Program-made: the position numbers and the translations under genes
In this document: in pieces, positions 22,490-30,042 of the stretch
Layout: each line of letters starts with the position of its first letter
Numbering within the stretch: the stretch's first letter is position 1
DNA from: Euryarchaeota archaeon UBA19
GTDB lineage: Archaea > Thermoplasmatota > Poseidoniia > Poseidoniales > Thalassarchaeaceae
Direction: 5' to 3'
Assembly: GCA_002502175.1 (NCBI GenBank)
Contig: DAPQ01000012.1
Coordinates: 1-44,221, forward strand
DNA: 44,221 nt
The notes under the pieces: model-generated
What the model was told of the DNA's origin: nothing
Databases searched by the model: none
Seen by the model: only the letters and a program-made list of their open reading frames with translations

Positions 22490-23455
22490 ATGGACATGGT
22501 AATCGTTGGCTCAATCGGTTATGATGACATCCAAACCCCTGCTGGAAATGGGTCAGACCTTCTTGGTGGCGCGGCAGTATATTCTGGACTCGCAGCATCT
22601 TTTCATCTTCGAACACATGATGAACAGCCAACCAAGGTTGGTCTTGTAGGCGTCGTCGGAGATGATTTTGCAGTCTATGATCAAATGATTTTGGAGAAAG
22701 CAGGATTGAATTTAGCTGGAGTTGTACGTGCTGAGGGAGATACATTCCGGTGGTCTGGTAAGTATGAAGGTGCGATGGAATCAGTCGAAACATTAGCAAC
22801 CGAAATAAATGTTCTAGGTGATTTCAATCCAATTTTACCTGAGGTTTGGACGAACCCAGAAGCCCTCTTTTGTGCCAGTACCCATCCCGCTACTCAGATT
22901 GCGGTTTTGGATCAATGTCCTGGTGCTCAATTGTCCGTATTAGATACTTTCATGCTATGGATTGAGACTGAATTTGAGACATTAAGCGAAGCCATGCGCA
23001 AGGTCGACATCGTAGTGATTAACGAACAGGAAGTATGCGCTATTGCTGGGGATGAGATTCTACCCCGCGCAATGAAATCAATAATCTCAGGTGAGGCTTT
23101 ACACGGTGGTTCAGCCGCCGGGCCTGGTCCTCGTTGTTTAATCGCAAAGCGTGGAAGTGGTGGAGTTCTTGCAATGCTTCCTGCGGGTACACTGTCATTA
23201 CCAGCATATCCCACAGATGAGATTGTCGACCCCACAGGTTGCGGTGATTCATTTGCTGGAACCCTAATTGCATATTTAGTTGGAAGACAGGGTGTTTTGA
23301 CTGATATTGAAGCAATCAGAAATGCACTCGTTCATGCCACCGTTACCTCTTCTTTCACTTTGGGTGGATTAGGAATTTCTGGAATTTCATCGATTGACCG
23401 TGGTATCTATCACGCACGTGTAGATAGGTATCGAAGAATAGCCGGAATAAAGTGA
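22490..23455 (+). CDS. PfkB-family sugar/nucleoside kinase
   Basis: A 321-aa ribokinase-like (PfkB) kinase. The N-terminus VIVGSIGYDDIQTP and the GGAAVYSGLAASF segment match the substrate-binding half. The C-terminal signature DPTGCGDSFAGTLIAYLV holds the catalytic Asp and anion hole. VINEQEVCAIAG is the family N-E motif that helps bind magnesium-phosphate. The substrate is uncertain: adenosine, sugar phosphate or ribose-type kinases all share these motifs. It follows the biotin carboxylase by 9 nt and converges with the next gene 4 nt away. Confidence 0.9.
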   Translation: MDMVIVGSIGYDDIQTPAGNGSDLLGGAAVYSGLAASFHLRTHDEQPTKVGLVGVVGDDFAVYDQMILEKAGLNLAGVVRAEGDTFRWSGKYEGAMESVETLATEINVLGDFNPILPEVWTNPEALFCASTHPATQIAVLDQCPGAQLSVLDTFMLWIETEFETLSEAMRKVDIVVINEQEVCAIAGDEILPRAMKSIISGEALHGGSAAGPGPRCLIAKRGSGGVLAMLPAGTLSLPAYPTDEIVDPTGCGDSFAGTLIAYLVGRQGVLTDIEAIRNALVHATVTSSFTLGGLGISGISSIDRGIYHARVDRYRRIAGIK

Positions 23456-23459
23456 GTAA

Positions 23460-25187
23460 TCACTTCAATTGCCGAATACCGGGTAATCGTCTATCGCCTT
23501 TCTGTGTGGTCGGACGAAGTTGAGAAAATCGTAATTGCTCACTAGCTGATTTACTCGTTGATTCTCTCTCTTCTCCAGAAGCAACCCGTGCCACGACATT
23601 GTCTAGTGCATCTCTGGCTGATGAAGGACCGTTAGTGGATGTCATTTCCCTAGCCCTTGAGGCTACATCGGCTTGATGGTCTTGATCAGAGCGCAACCTG
23701 AGAAGTTGGCTAGACCTAAATCTCGCTTCTCCAGCATGAGCCTCGCCATCCTCATCGCCATATACATCGGCATATTGCCTTCTTGGCTGCGTAGGAGAAA
23801 GTAACGAAGCAATCCAATTTTGTTTTCTTGGCTTACCTGCCGAACTTCGAACCCGACCATTGGTCATACTATTGGCCAGCTTTGACACTGCAGGGAATTC
23901 CTCCTCGAAGTTTTCGGGGTTGGTATTTGGGATTGATAATGCTTGACTTTGGTTCTCGGTTTGCCAAGCAGAACGTGCCTTTGCAGTCTTTACTAATCCA
24001 GGCTTACACTCCTCACGAACCGCATTTTGTGTTGGGCTCGGAAGATCCCATGTCGGAGAATTGTTTGCTTCAGATTGGCCGTGACGCAATTGTGCTGAGC
24101 GAATCATCTGTGAACTTGATACCGGCCTATCTGGATTAGACGTTGTCGGTGGTGAATATGAGGCCGGGGTTGTGATGCCTGTTGTTGTCGGAGCAGGAGT
24201 TGAAGGGGCATCATCGAATAGAGAGAAATCCATACTTGGTTCAGAATTTTCATAATTCGTAGGATTAGGGTTGCTTGCAGGTGAATCAACTCCGAATAGC
24301 CCGCCTTCTCCAAACATTGAACCCATAGCATCTGAGAAAGCCTCGTCAAGTCTATCCTCCTGTGATGGATCTTTTTCGTGATACCATTCAGGTGGTTCTT
24401 CACGACCCCAAGCCCTCTCGTAAGCGGAGCGAGAATCTGTGGATGTTACCGGATAATTTGAGGCTGTAGCAGGTGTTGGGTCTAAGGCATCTAGGGAAGC
24501 AAAAATGCCACCCTCCTGCGAAACAGGTTGTGAAAACGAAGGTTGAGCGGCAATAGAAGCCGTTGGTACTGACGTAGTTGTTTGATTAGAGTGGGAAATC
24601 ATAGTTACTGGTTCAGCACTAATAATGTTCGATTCAGAATTATCTAGGGTGTCTGGTGCGTTGAGAAGAGCCCTTGGCTGGTTTTGTGCAAGCAATCTTT
24701 CTCTCTCTTCTTCCAATTCTTGTAGACCTGCCTTTGCTTCCTCGATTGTACAACCATGCATAACACGGTCGACCATCATACACAATCGAAGTAATTCAGA
24801 CTGAGTCCCTGTGACGAGGTATTTGTCTCCTGCATTGGTCTCGATCGACAATACAGGATTCTTCAATTTAAGATAGCCAAATACCGAAAGAGCACCTGTT
24901 GCTGCTACGGCCCAACCTATTGGAGGAGTGATTATTGTTGCACCCACCCAGACTCCAACAGCTCCGATGGTTAGGAAACTATTCGGCAATTTTGCTAAGT
25001 TGATATTTCTCAGAGTTGAGATGTTGGAGAGATTGATTCTGATTCCATATCCTGAGTAGTCCTCAAAGGTTAGCTGTCGCTCTGTGAGGATTCCGCAAAA
25101 TCTCCCACTTATGCCGACTAGATTTAGGTTGTCGAATAGTTCCGAATCTCCTTCATCCAGTCGGGCATTACGCCCGGCTGAGTACAT
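23460..25187 (-). CDS. Membrane-anchored protein with PH-like N-terminus and disordered tail
   Basis: A 575-aa protein I cannot name. Residues about 20-150 form a strand-rich region with SGRFCGILTERQLTF and a hydrophobic pair of helices (about 68-105, with GVWVGATIITPPIGWAVAATGALSVFG split over two lines of sequence), resembling a short PH-like domain with a membrane hairpin. A coiled segment (LQELEEERERLLAQ) follows, then about 380 residues rich in Ser, Thr, Pro, Asn and Gln, likely disordered, ending in a basic region. The frame is intact throughout, which argues that the low-complexity part is translated. The start at 25187 lies within a small CGGGC/GCCCG dyad and is uncertain. Confidence 0.72.
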   Translation of the reverse strand: MYSAGRNARLDEGDSELFDNLNLVGISGRFCGILTERQLTFEDYSGYGIRINLSNISTLRNINLAKLPNSFLTIGAVGVWVGATIITPPIGWAVAATGALSVFGYLKLKNPVLSIETNAGDKYLVTGTQSELLRLCMMVDRVMHGCTIEEAKAGLQELEEERERLLAQNQPRALLNAPDTLDNSESNIISAEPVTMISHSNQTTTSVPTASIAAQPSFSQPVSQEGGIFASLDALDPTPATASNYPVTSTDSRSAYERAWGREEPPEWYHEKDPSQEDRLDEAFSDAMGSMFGEGGLFGVDSPASNPNPTNYENSEPSMDFSLFDDAPSTPAPTTTGITTPASYSPPTTSNPDRPVSSSQMIRSAQLRHGQSEANNSPTWDLPSPTQNAVREECKPGLVKTAKARSAWQTENQSQALSIPNTNPENFEEEFPAVSKLANSMTNGRVRSSAGKPRKQNWIASLLSPTQPRRQYADVYGDEDGEAHAGEARFRSSQLLRLRSDQDHQADVASRAREMTSTNGPSSARDALDNVVARVASGEERESTSKSASEQLRFSQLRPTTQKGDRRLPGIRQLK

Positions 25188-25200
25188 CCCACTTGCCCGA

Positions 25201-25252
25201 GCGCCTCCTCGAGGCTATAACTGCTCGGGAAGATGAGCAGGGTTAGAGGCGC
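25201..25252. repeat. Nested inverted repeats in the gap upstream of the disordered-tail protein
   Basis: Outer arms GCGCCTC (25201-25207) and GAGGCGC (25246-25252) enclose inner arms CTGCTC (25221-25226) and GAGCAG (25235-25240). The 124-nt gap (25188-25311) holds nothing else I can name. On the minus strand, GTTATAGCC between the arms could be a TATA element. The structure may be a 5' leader fold, a small RNA or an operator pair. Confidence 0.5.
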
Positions 25253-25311
25253 CTTGCGTGCGCGTGAGACGAGCGCCGAGAGCCCGATGTTTGGTACTCG
25301 GAAAAATGAAT

Positions 25312-26331
25312 CTAGGCATGTTCGATAGTTTCCACTCTACCAATAATTCTCATCGGCATAGCATCAAGTTGTGTAATCAATATCTCTGGCGAGCCTTCGG
25401 CTCTAATCCAGAGAGGGCTCTCCCATTCAACAGAAATTATTTCTCCATCAACTTGCTTTATTCTGCCTACAACGAATTGCAAATCAACTGCGGCATGGAT
25501 TACATCTTCAGTTGTTAATTTCCTCTTTTGGAATGGCGCATTTTTGAGTTTTATTTTTGAATTATCATGGCGATTGAGCGCCTGTGATTCAGGATGAATA
25601 ATCATGCATCCACGGTGTAGTGCCTCCTCTCTTAGGTTCCTCAACGCAACTCCAACACGATCACCTGCAATAGCAGAATCAACATCGTCATCCATTACTT
25701 GTAGAGATCTAACTACACCGGTTTCGTTTGCTGGCAAAATTATTACCTCATCGTGCTTGTTTACTGTGCCTGATTGAACATAACCAATTGCAACTAATCC
25801 CACTCCTTTGACATTGAAATGTTGGTCAACTGGCAATACCATTTTTGTGGACTTATTTTTTGAGCCGACCACATGCATGTGCTGATACAATTCCTCTCTG
25901 ATATCATGTGAATCAGGAACCGATTCATACAACTTCCAAGTCTCTAGACCAGCCTGTGATAGAATCATATTGACTTGTTCTGAATCTACCCATTGTCCCT
26001 CAGAAGGATTGATGATCGCAATGCCTCTTTCTATTCCCGCTGCGCCAAAAGATACCAAAATCTCTCCTAGTGCCGCATCGACATTTGTGATTTCTACAAT
26101 GCCAACCTCGGCAACGTTGAGAACTGACAAAAGAGGTCTAAGTCTCTCTGGATGCCTTAGTGGGCGAAGCAAAGAAAGAACACAGGTTTCACCCTCTCGC
26201 TGTTCTTTGTACACATACGATTCAATATCTCGGACATCGTTAGACTTCGCTAAGGATCTGGCGAGTTCTTCACTTCCTACAAAGGCGACATTCAGCACCG
26301 GCATGGATTGCGCGGGCGAAGAGATGGTCAT
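25312..26331 (-). CDS. EF-Tu/EF-1A-like protein lacking the GTPase motifs
   Basis: A 339-aa protein whose second half matches translation factor domains 2 and 3: PVDQHFNVKGVGLVAIGYVQSG, DEVIILPANETGVVRSLQVMDDD, AIAGDRVGVALRN and RGCMII. The first 170 residues have the order of a GTPase domain (VAFVGSEELARSLAK at the P-loop position, VGIVEI and IERGIAIINPSEG where NKxD would be), but the GxxxxGK(S/T), DxxG and NKxD motifs are absent. It is therefore a degenerate translational-GTPase relative that should not bind GTP in the usual way. It could bind tRNA or an EF partner. I start at the ATG at 26331. Confidence 0.82.
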   Translation of the reverse strand: MTISSPAQSMPVLNVAFVGSEELARSLAKSNDVRDIESYVYKEQREGETCVLSLLRPLRHPERLRPLLSVLNVAEVGIVEITNVDAALGEILVSFGAAGIERGIAIINPSEGQWVDSEQVNMILSQAGLETWKLYESVPDSHDIREELYQHMHVVGSKNKSTKMVLPVDQHFNVKGVGLVAIGYVQSGTVNKHDEVIILPANETGVVRSLQVMDDDVDSAIAGDRVGVALRNLREEALHRGCMIIHPESQALNRHDNSKIKLKNAPFQKRKLTTEDVIHAAVDLQFVVGRIKQVDGEIISVEWESPLWIRAEGSPEILITQLDAMPMRIIGRVETIEHA

Positions 26332-26392
26332 CAAATCGACGGCTAGAAATGGTTGGCAATGAGTTCAAATGAGACCCAATGTATGGATAATC

Positions 26393-26782
26393 ATGGAAGA
26401 ACAACGCCCAGAACCTGTAATCCTAAGTCAAGGAACTAATTCTAATCGGAACATAGGTAATGGAACCGCATCTCATCTTTGTGGTCCCTTACTGAATCTT
26501 GTTTTTCCTTATTTCAGTTGGGTTGTACCTCTGATATTGTATTCTACAAATTCCGACGAAGACCCCATCTTGAAACATCATTTAACACAATCTCTCAATG
26601 CATCTATCACGTTTTCACTGGCTCTACTGGTTCATACTGTTCTGATGTTTGTCTGTCTTGGATTCATTACAGCACTCGCACATTGGATAATGTATCTTCT
26701 TTGGTCGGTTAATGCGAATAATGCTCTAAAGGCAAGACAGATGTACAATTATCCCTTCACAATCAATTTTGTGAGTCCGTAG
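26393..26782 (+). CDS. DUF4870-like small membrane protein
   Basis: A 129-aa protein with about three hydrophobic helices. The pattern of a cytosolic start, FPYFSWVVPLILYS, a DEDPILKHHLTQSLNASITF segment and two closing helices matches the DUF4870/Tic20-like small membrane proteins, whose function is unclear. I start at 26393 (MEEQRPEPVI); the frame is open from 26369. It lies between two minus-strand genes, 2 nt from the convergent thioesterase stop. Confidence 0.7.
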   Translation: MEEQRPEPVILSQGTNSNRNIGNGTASHLCGPLLNLVFPYFSWVVPLILYSTNSDEDPILKHHLTQSLNASITFSLALLVHTVLMFVCLGFITALAHWIMYLLWSVNANNALKARQMYNYPFTINFVSP

Positions 26783-26784
26783 AA

Positions 26785-27234
26785 TTAGCGCATAGCATCT
26801 CTTGCTCGTTGTGCTTGAGCCCAGAGTTCTTTCTCTTCGTCACTGGTTGCAGTAAATTGCGGGACTTCGACCGGTCGCATTGAGTCATCGATTGCAACCA
26901 TGAAAAAGAATCCAGAACAAATCTCCTCAGGATCCCAATTAGAACGTGTCATTCTGCATGATCTCACCAATACTCCAACGGTCCTACGACTGGTCCAGAC
27001 AACCCTTGCTTTTGTTCTAATTACATCGCCTTGGTAACCCGGTCGCTTGAATTTCAATGCGTCAACCGAGACGGTCACAAATTCATTGTGAGCGAATTGG
27101 CTAGCCGCCATTCCAGCGGCAGTATCCATAATAGACATCAAGCGACCGCCAAATAGCGTATCTAGGGCATTTGTATCTCCTGGAAATACTTCATTCAGTA
27201 GCACGACGGGTTCGGAGGAGCGCGGTTCAGCCAT
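26785..27234 (-). CDS. Acyl-CoA thioesterase, hotdog fold (YciA/BFIT type)
   Basis: A 149-aa hotdog-fold acyl-CoA thioesterase. The conserved start is VVLLNEVFPGDTNALDTLFGG, with the catalytic Asp/Asn region DTLFGGRLMSIMDTAAGMAA, then VTVSVDALKFKRPGYQGDVI and VLVRSCRM, and a late FFFMVAID strand. These match the YciA/acyl-CoA thioester hydrolase group that cleaves medium- to long-chain acyl-CoA. The start at 27234 (MAEPRSSEP) is preferred over 27261. It is divergent from the three-gene TBP-like unit. Confidence 0.88.
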   Translation of the reverse strand: MAEPRSSEPVVLLNEVFPGDTNALDTLFGGRLMSIMDTAAGMAASQFAHNEFVTVSVDALKFKRPGYQGDVIRTKARVVWTSRRTVGVLVRSCRMTRSNWDPEEICSGFFFMVAIDDSMRPVEVPQFTATSDEEKELWAQAQRARDAMR

Positions 27235-27327
27235 CTCTCTCAGATACTGCCGCACACTCACCCTCCTTCAATCCAACCACCGTAGGATAGGCCTTGAAAG
27301 CGGTTATTTGACCGTTCAAGTCAAGCC

Positions 27328-28158
27328 ATGCAGACGATTCGGGATAATATGAGCGAAGGTCATTTGGTTTGGGAACCGGTGATTTTCGAGGACCCGGATG
27401 GTGGCAGAATTCTGCTATGGCCACACTTACCTTGCGTTCGAATGCCAACCGTACTCCGAACTAGAGAACATTGGGATGGAATTGCTTTGCTGGCATCCGA
27501 GGAGGAAATTAGTGGATGGCCTCATGAGGAAAAAGAGGATCAAGAAAGTCCTGGAATACATGTCGCTGCAGCTATGGCCTCTGGCACAGTTCTCGGTCGC
27601 CTTTTGGATGACTTAACAGTCTACGATGTTGATGGCCCAACAATTCCTGATCCTGAACCTATGAGATTACTACATCACGCAAATAACGCCCGTGGAGGTT
27701 TACCGGTATACGCGTTAGAACCTTCAATGGAGGATGAAGAATGGGTAGATTGGATGACTCGTGCTGCCGATGAACAGGTATCTATGTCTTCACTTATTTC
27801 TAGTGTTACAATTGGTAGGCGTTGGAAAAAATTACGACATTCATTCGCAATTCTTGTCGAGGATGCAAAGGGCGTAGATGCTGAATTAGGGGCAGCAGCA
27901 GCCTCCAGCGCAACATGGTGGCAAGAGGAAAACAGAGGCCTTACTACCAAATTAATCTCCGAACGTTCATCTCGAATTGTCTCTAGAATCAGGGGTGCTC
28001 TTGCAGACCTTAGAGAGGGCATAGTTGATGACTCCGATACAACAGGACCCTCCCTGATGGTTCCGGTCCATCAACCACGGCTGCCCTCACTAGTGAGGGC
28101 CTTCCATGGTTATCCGGATTCTGAAACCATACAACCGATACAAACTGAGGAGGCCTAG
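27328..28158 (+). CDS. Unrecognised acidic protein, first gene of TBP-like/TatD unit
   Basis: A 276-aa soluble protein without a motif I recognise. It begins with a short beta-rich section (HLVWEPVIFEDPDGGRILLWP), then a likely helical part after about residue 80, including EEWVDWMTRAADEQ and a helix around EDAKGVDAELGAAAAS. It is acidic, with a flexible Pro-rich end. An alternative start is the ATG at 27349 (MSEGHLVWEP). The stop lies 2 nt before the start of the TBP-like gene, with a GGAGG ribosome-binding site inside its last codons, so the two are probably translated from one message. The linkage suggests a shared role. Confidence 0.78.
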   Translation: MQTIRDNMSEGHLVWEPVIFEDPDGGRILLWPHLPCVRMPTVLRTREHWDGIALLASEEEISGWPHEEKEDQESPGIHVAAAMASGTVLGRLLDDLTVYDVDGPTIPDPEPMRLLHHANNARGGLPVYALEPSMEDEEWVDWMTRAADEQVSMSSLISSVTIGRRWKKLRHSFAILVEDAKGVDAELGAAAASSATWWQEENRGLTTKLISERSSRIVSRIRGALADLREGIVDDSDTTGPSLMVPVHQPRLPSLVRAFHGYPDSETIQPIQTEEA

Positions 28159-28160
28159 AT

Positions 28161-28691
28161 ATGGACGAAGACGCAAGGATAAGAGTCAATGTCGAGACTC
28201 AAACATTCCGTTTCATCCCAGGTAAGCCAATCAAGCATGATGATGCTGTTAGACTTGCAAAGGGCATCAAGTCTGGACCATGGGTTGTGATTAGTCACAA
28301 GGAACCAAGGGCAACCTTCGTAGTCGAGGAGTCGGGTAGCGTATTAGTTCATGGAATCGCTAGATTGGAGGTTGCCCGATTAGTCATTCAAGAACTTCTA
28401 CTAAGTCTTGGAATGTCTGAAGAAGGATTACACTCAGAAGCAGGAGATATGTTGGTTAGTTTCTCATTCGGCCGAGCGGTTTTACTGGACTTGGCTTCGG
28501 CCCGATTTGCAGATGTAGTAAAGGATGAGAGAGTCGGTTGTATCCGAATAGATGCAAATAGACACAACTGCAATCTTTTGGTTTTCAATAATGGTCACGG
28601 AGTTGTAACCGGACAATCCTCCAAACGAGTCGCCGAGATGGCAGTTCGCCATTGGGCCGAACAGTTAGATGAGGAAGGCGCATTGGCATGA
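28161..28691 (+). CDS. Divergent TBP-like protein (two saddle-type repeats)
   Basis: A 176-aa protein of TATA-binding-protein length and layout. Two repeats each end in a strand-turn-helix typical of TBP: SGSVLVHGIARLEVARLVIQ and NGHGVVTGQSSKRVAEMAVR, matching the SGKxVxTGAKSxxxAxxAV pattern. The TBP feature phenylalanines that kink DNA are not obvious, and the PGLVFRL segment is replaced by GPWVVISHKEPRATFV and DERVGCIRIDANRHNCNLLV. It is therefore a TBP-fold relative, not the main TBP. A GGAGG lies 8 nt before the ATG. It overlaps the next gene by 4 nt. The assignment rests on pattern recognition and needs a structure or profile check. Confidence 0.62.
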   Translation: MDEDARIRVNVETQTFRFIPGKPIKHDDAVRLAKGIKSGPWVVISHKEPRATFVVEESGSVLVHGIARLEVARLVIQELLLSLGMSEEGLHSEAGDMLVSFSFGRAVLLDLASARFADVVKDERVGCIRIDANRHNCNLLVFNNGHGVVTGQSSKRVAEMAVRHWAEQLDEEGALA

Positions 28692-29581
28692 GTCTCATCG
28701 TCGACGGGCGCTGGACAGGCCCAGTCGTCGACCAACATATCCACCTAGATCGCTCAAACCGATATCTTTCAGCGATTGAAGAATTTGTTCGAGTTGGTGG
28801 AACTGGAATAATGTTAGTTCACAAACCAGGGTTTAGTGGGGCCTTACCCATCGACAAAGAAGGCTATAGTAGAGCCTATTCTGAAACGATTTCGATGGCG
28901 GAAGAGGTAAGGAAAAAATTTGCAATTTCAGTCGGAGTAGTAATCGGCCCTCACCCTGTTGCTTGGGAGCGCCAAATATCAGAGTTGGGAATTGATAGAG
29001 CAAGCGAATTACATCTAGAATCAGTCGATTTAGCTCTAGAGTTAATCGAGAAAGGAAAGGCACACTGCCTTGGTGAAGTTGGAAGGCCGCATTACGAAGT
29101 TAGTGAGGAAATATGGACTCAAGCAAATGAAAATCTATCCCATATTATGGCCGAAGCCGCAATTTCAAAAGTACCCATTCAACTACACGTCGAAGATGCT
29201 GGTGAACAAACCTACTCAGAAATTTCTCAATTGGCAATCCAGTCAGGACTTCCTCTCTCGCAGACCGTTAGGCATTATGCCCCTGCTGATGTATCTGCTA
29301 ATTTCACCCACGGATTATCCTGCACTGTGAGTGTTGGTCGAGGTAGCGTCGAGGGATTACTGTCAACTCATGCAAATGCCTCAGCACCATGGGGTATGGA
29401 GACCGACTTCCTAGACGATCCTCGGCGACCTGGTGCTGTTCTTGGACCCAAAACAATTCCCAAAAGAACGGACGAATTGTGCTCTGCTCTCCTTGCCGAA
29501 AACGACCCAAATGATGTAGAAAATTTGCTCTTGAAAATACATTCTGAGTGGCCAAGCAAATTATACGGCATCGATTTCTAA
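28688..29581 (+). CDS. TatD-related metal-dependent hydrolase
   Basis: A 297-aa amidohydrolase-fold protein of the archaeal TatD-related type. VVDQHIHLDRSN carries the HxH metal motif near the start. GVVIGPHPVAWE and KAHCLGEVGRPHYEV give the barrel His and Glu ligands, IQLHVED the next strand, and RHYAPADVSANFTHGLSC the late His. The substrate is unknown; classic TatD proteins are 3'-5' DNA exonucleases, but this branch is distant. It starts at an ATG overlapping the stop of the TBP-like gene, so it belongs to the same operon. Confidence 0.87.
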   Translation: MSLIVDGRWTGPVVDQHIHLDRSNRYLSAIEEFVRVGGTGIMLVHKPGFSGALPIDKEGYSRAYSETISMAEEVRKKFAISVGVVIGPHPVAWERQISELGIDRASELHLESVDLALELIEKGKAHCLGEVGRPHYEVSEEIWTQANENLSHIMAEAAISKVPIQLHVEDAGEQTYSEISQLAIQSGLPLSQTVRHYAPADVSANFTHGLSCTVSVGRGSVEGLLSTHANASAPWGMETDFLDDPRRPGAVLGPKTIPKRTDELCSALLAENDPNDVENLLLKIHSEWPSKLYGIDF

Positions 29582-29787
29582 TTTGCTTTCTCAAAAGGCG
29601 ATCTTAGTTCAGGAGTAAATGTCAACATACCTCCTAAAATAAAGAGGACTAGGAATCCAAAGAATAGTTGAAGATCACCCCAGGGTAGATTGTAACCAAT
29701 TACTTCGCAGACCATCTTCCAAAGTGGAACATTGATTGGTAAAAAGATGAATAACATCGCTATACCGAACCTTTGCCTTAGAAGCAT
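29578..29787 (-). CDS. Small two-helix membrane protein
   Basis: A 69-aa protein with two hydrophobic helices (about 8-25 and 38-58) joined by a short polar loop, ending in a charged tail. It is convergent with the TatD-related gene, overlapping by 4 nt. No family is recognisable. The even hydrophobic pattern and the placement between real genes favour a gene, but the evidence is thin. Confidence 0.5.
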   Translation of the reverse strand: MLLRQRFGIAMLFIFLPINVPLWKMVCEVIGYNLPWGDLQLFFGFLVLFILGGMLTFTPELRSPFEKAN

Positions 29788-29886
29788 AAGCGGCCGAAAC
29801 GCTCTTCCTTTTTGAAATTCAGCGACCTCTGACGCTTAGTTAGCGCACCGAATCGGTCAAAGACTAGTCCTCAATCGGCGGGTTGC

Positions 29887-29960
29887 GCGTTCGTGGTGTA
29901 GGGGTAGCACAAGAGGTTTCCAACCTCTTTGCCCGGGTTCAAATCCCGGCGAGCGCACCA
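29887..29960 (+). tRNA. tRNA-Gly (anticodon TCC), CCA encoded
   Basis: A complete cloverleaf of 74 nt. The acceptor strands GCGTTCG and CGAGCGC pair with one G-T wobble, followed by discriminator A and a genomic CCA. The D arm holds the GGGGTAG-type loop. The anticodon stem AGAGG/CCTCT encloses TTTCCAA, giving anticodon TCC. The T arm is CCCGG-GTTCAAAT-CCCGG with the usual TTC. No intron is present. It sits upstream of the ABC exporter and is followed by dyad D5. Confidence 0.97.
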
Positions 29961-29978
29961 AAAAATTCTGACTACCAT

Positions 29979-30001
29979 CGTGCAGACCATAGGTCTGCAC
30001 G
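29979..30001. repeat. Perfect dyad D5 (10+3+10) after tRNA-Gly
   Basis: Arms CGTGCAGACC and GGTCTGCACG around ATA, beginning 19 nt after the tRNA CCA and ending 41 nt before the ABC exporter ATG. It is the longest of the C-NNN-G dyads here. It could end or protect the tRNA precursor, or act on the exporter promoter. Confidence 0.6.
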
Positions 30002-30042
30002 GCAGTGAAGCATTCATAGGTCAAACAGAGGGGGCTTATTCA

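Noticed and set aside
28083..28099. CCCTCAC-TA-GTGAGGG inverted repeat
   Set aside because: It lies inside the coding sequence of the 276-aa protein in frame, has a 2-nt centre and is not in a 5' region, so it was left out of the dyad family.
29929..30042. N-terminal extension of the ABC exporter
   Set aside because: This frame begins inside tRNA-Gly and crosses dyad D5; the ATG at 30043 has a ribosome-binding site and starts the recognisable protein.
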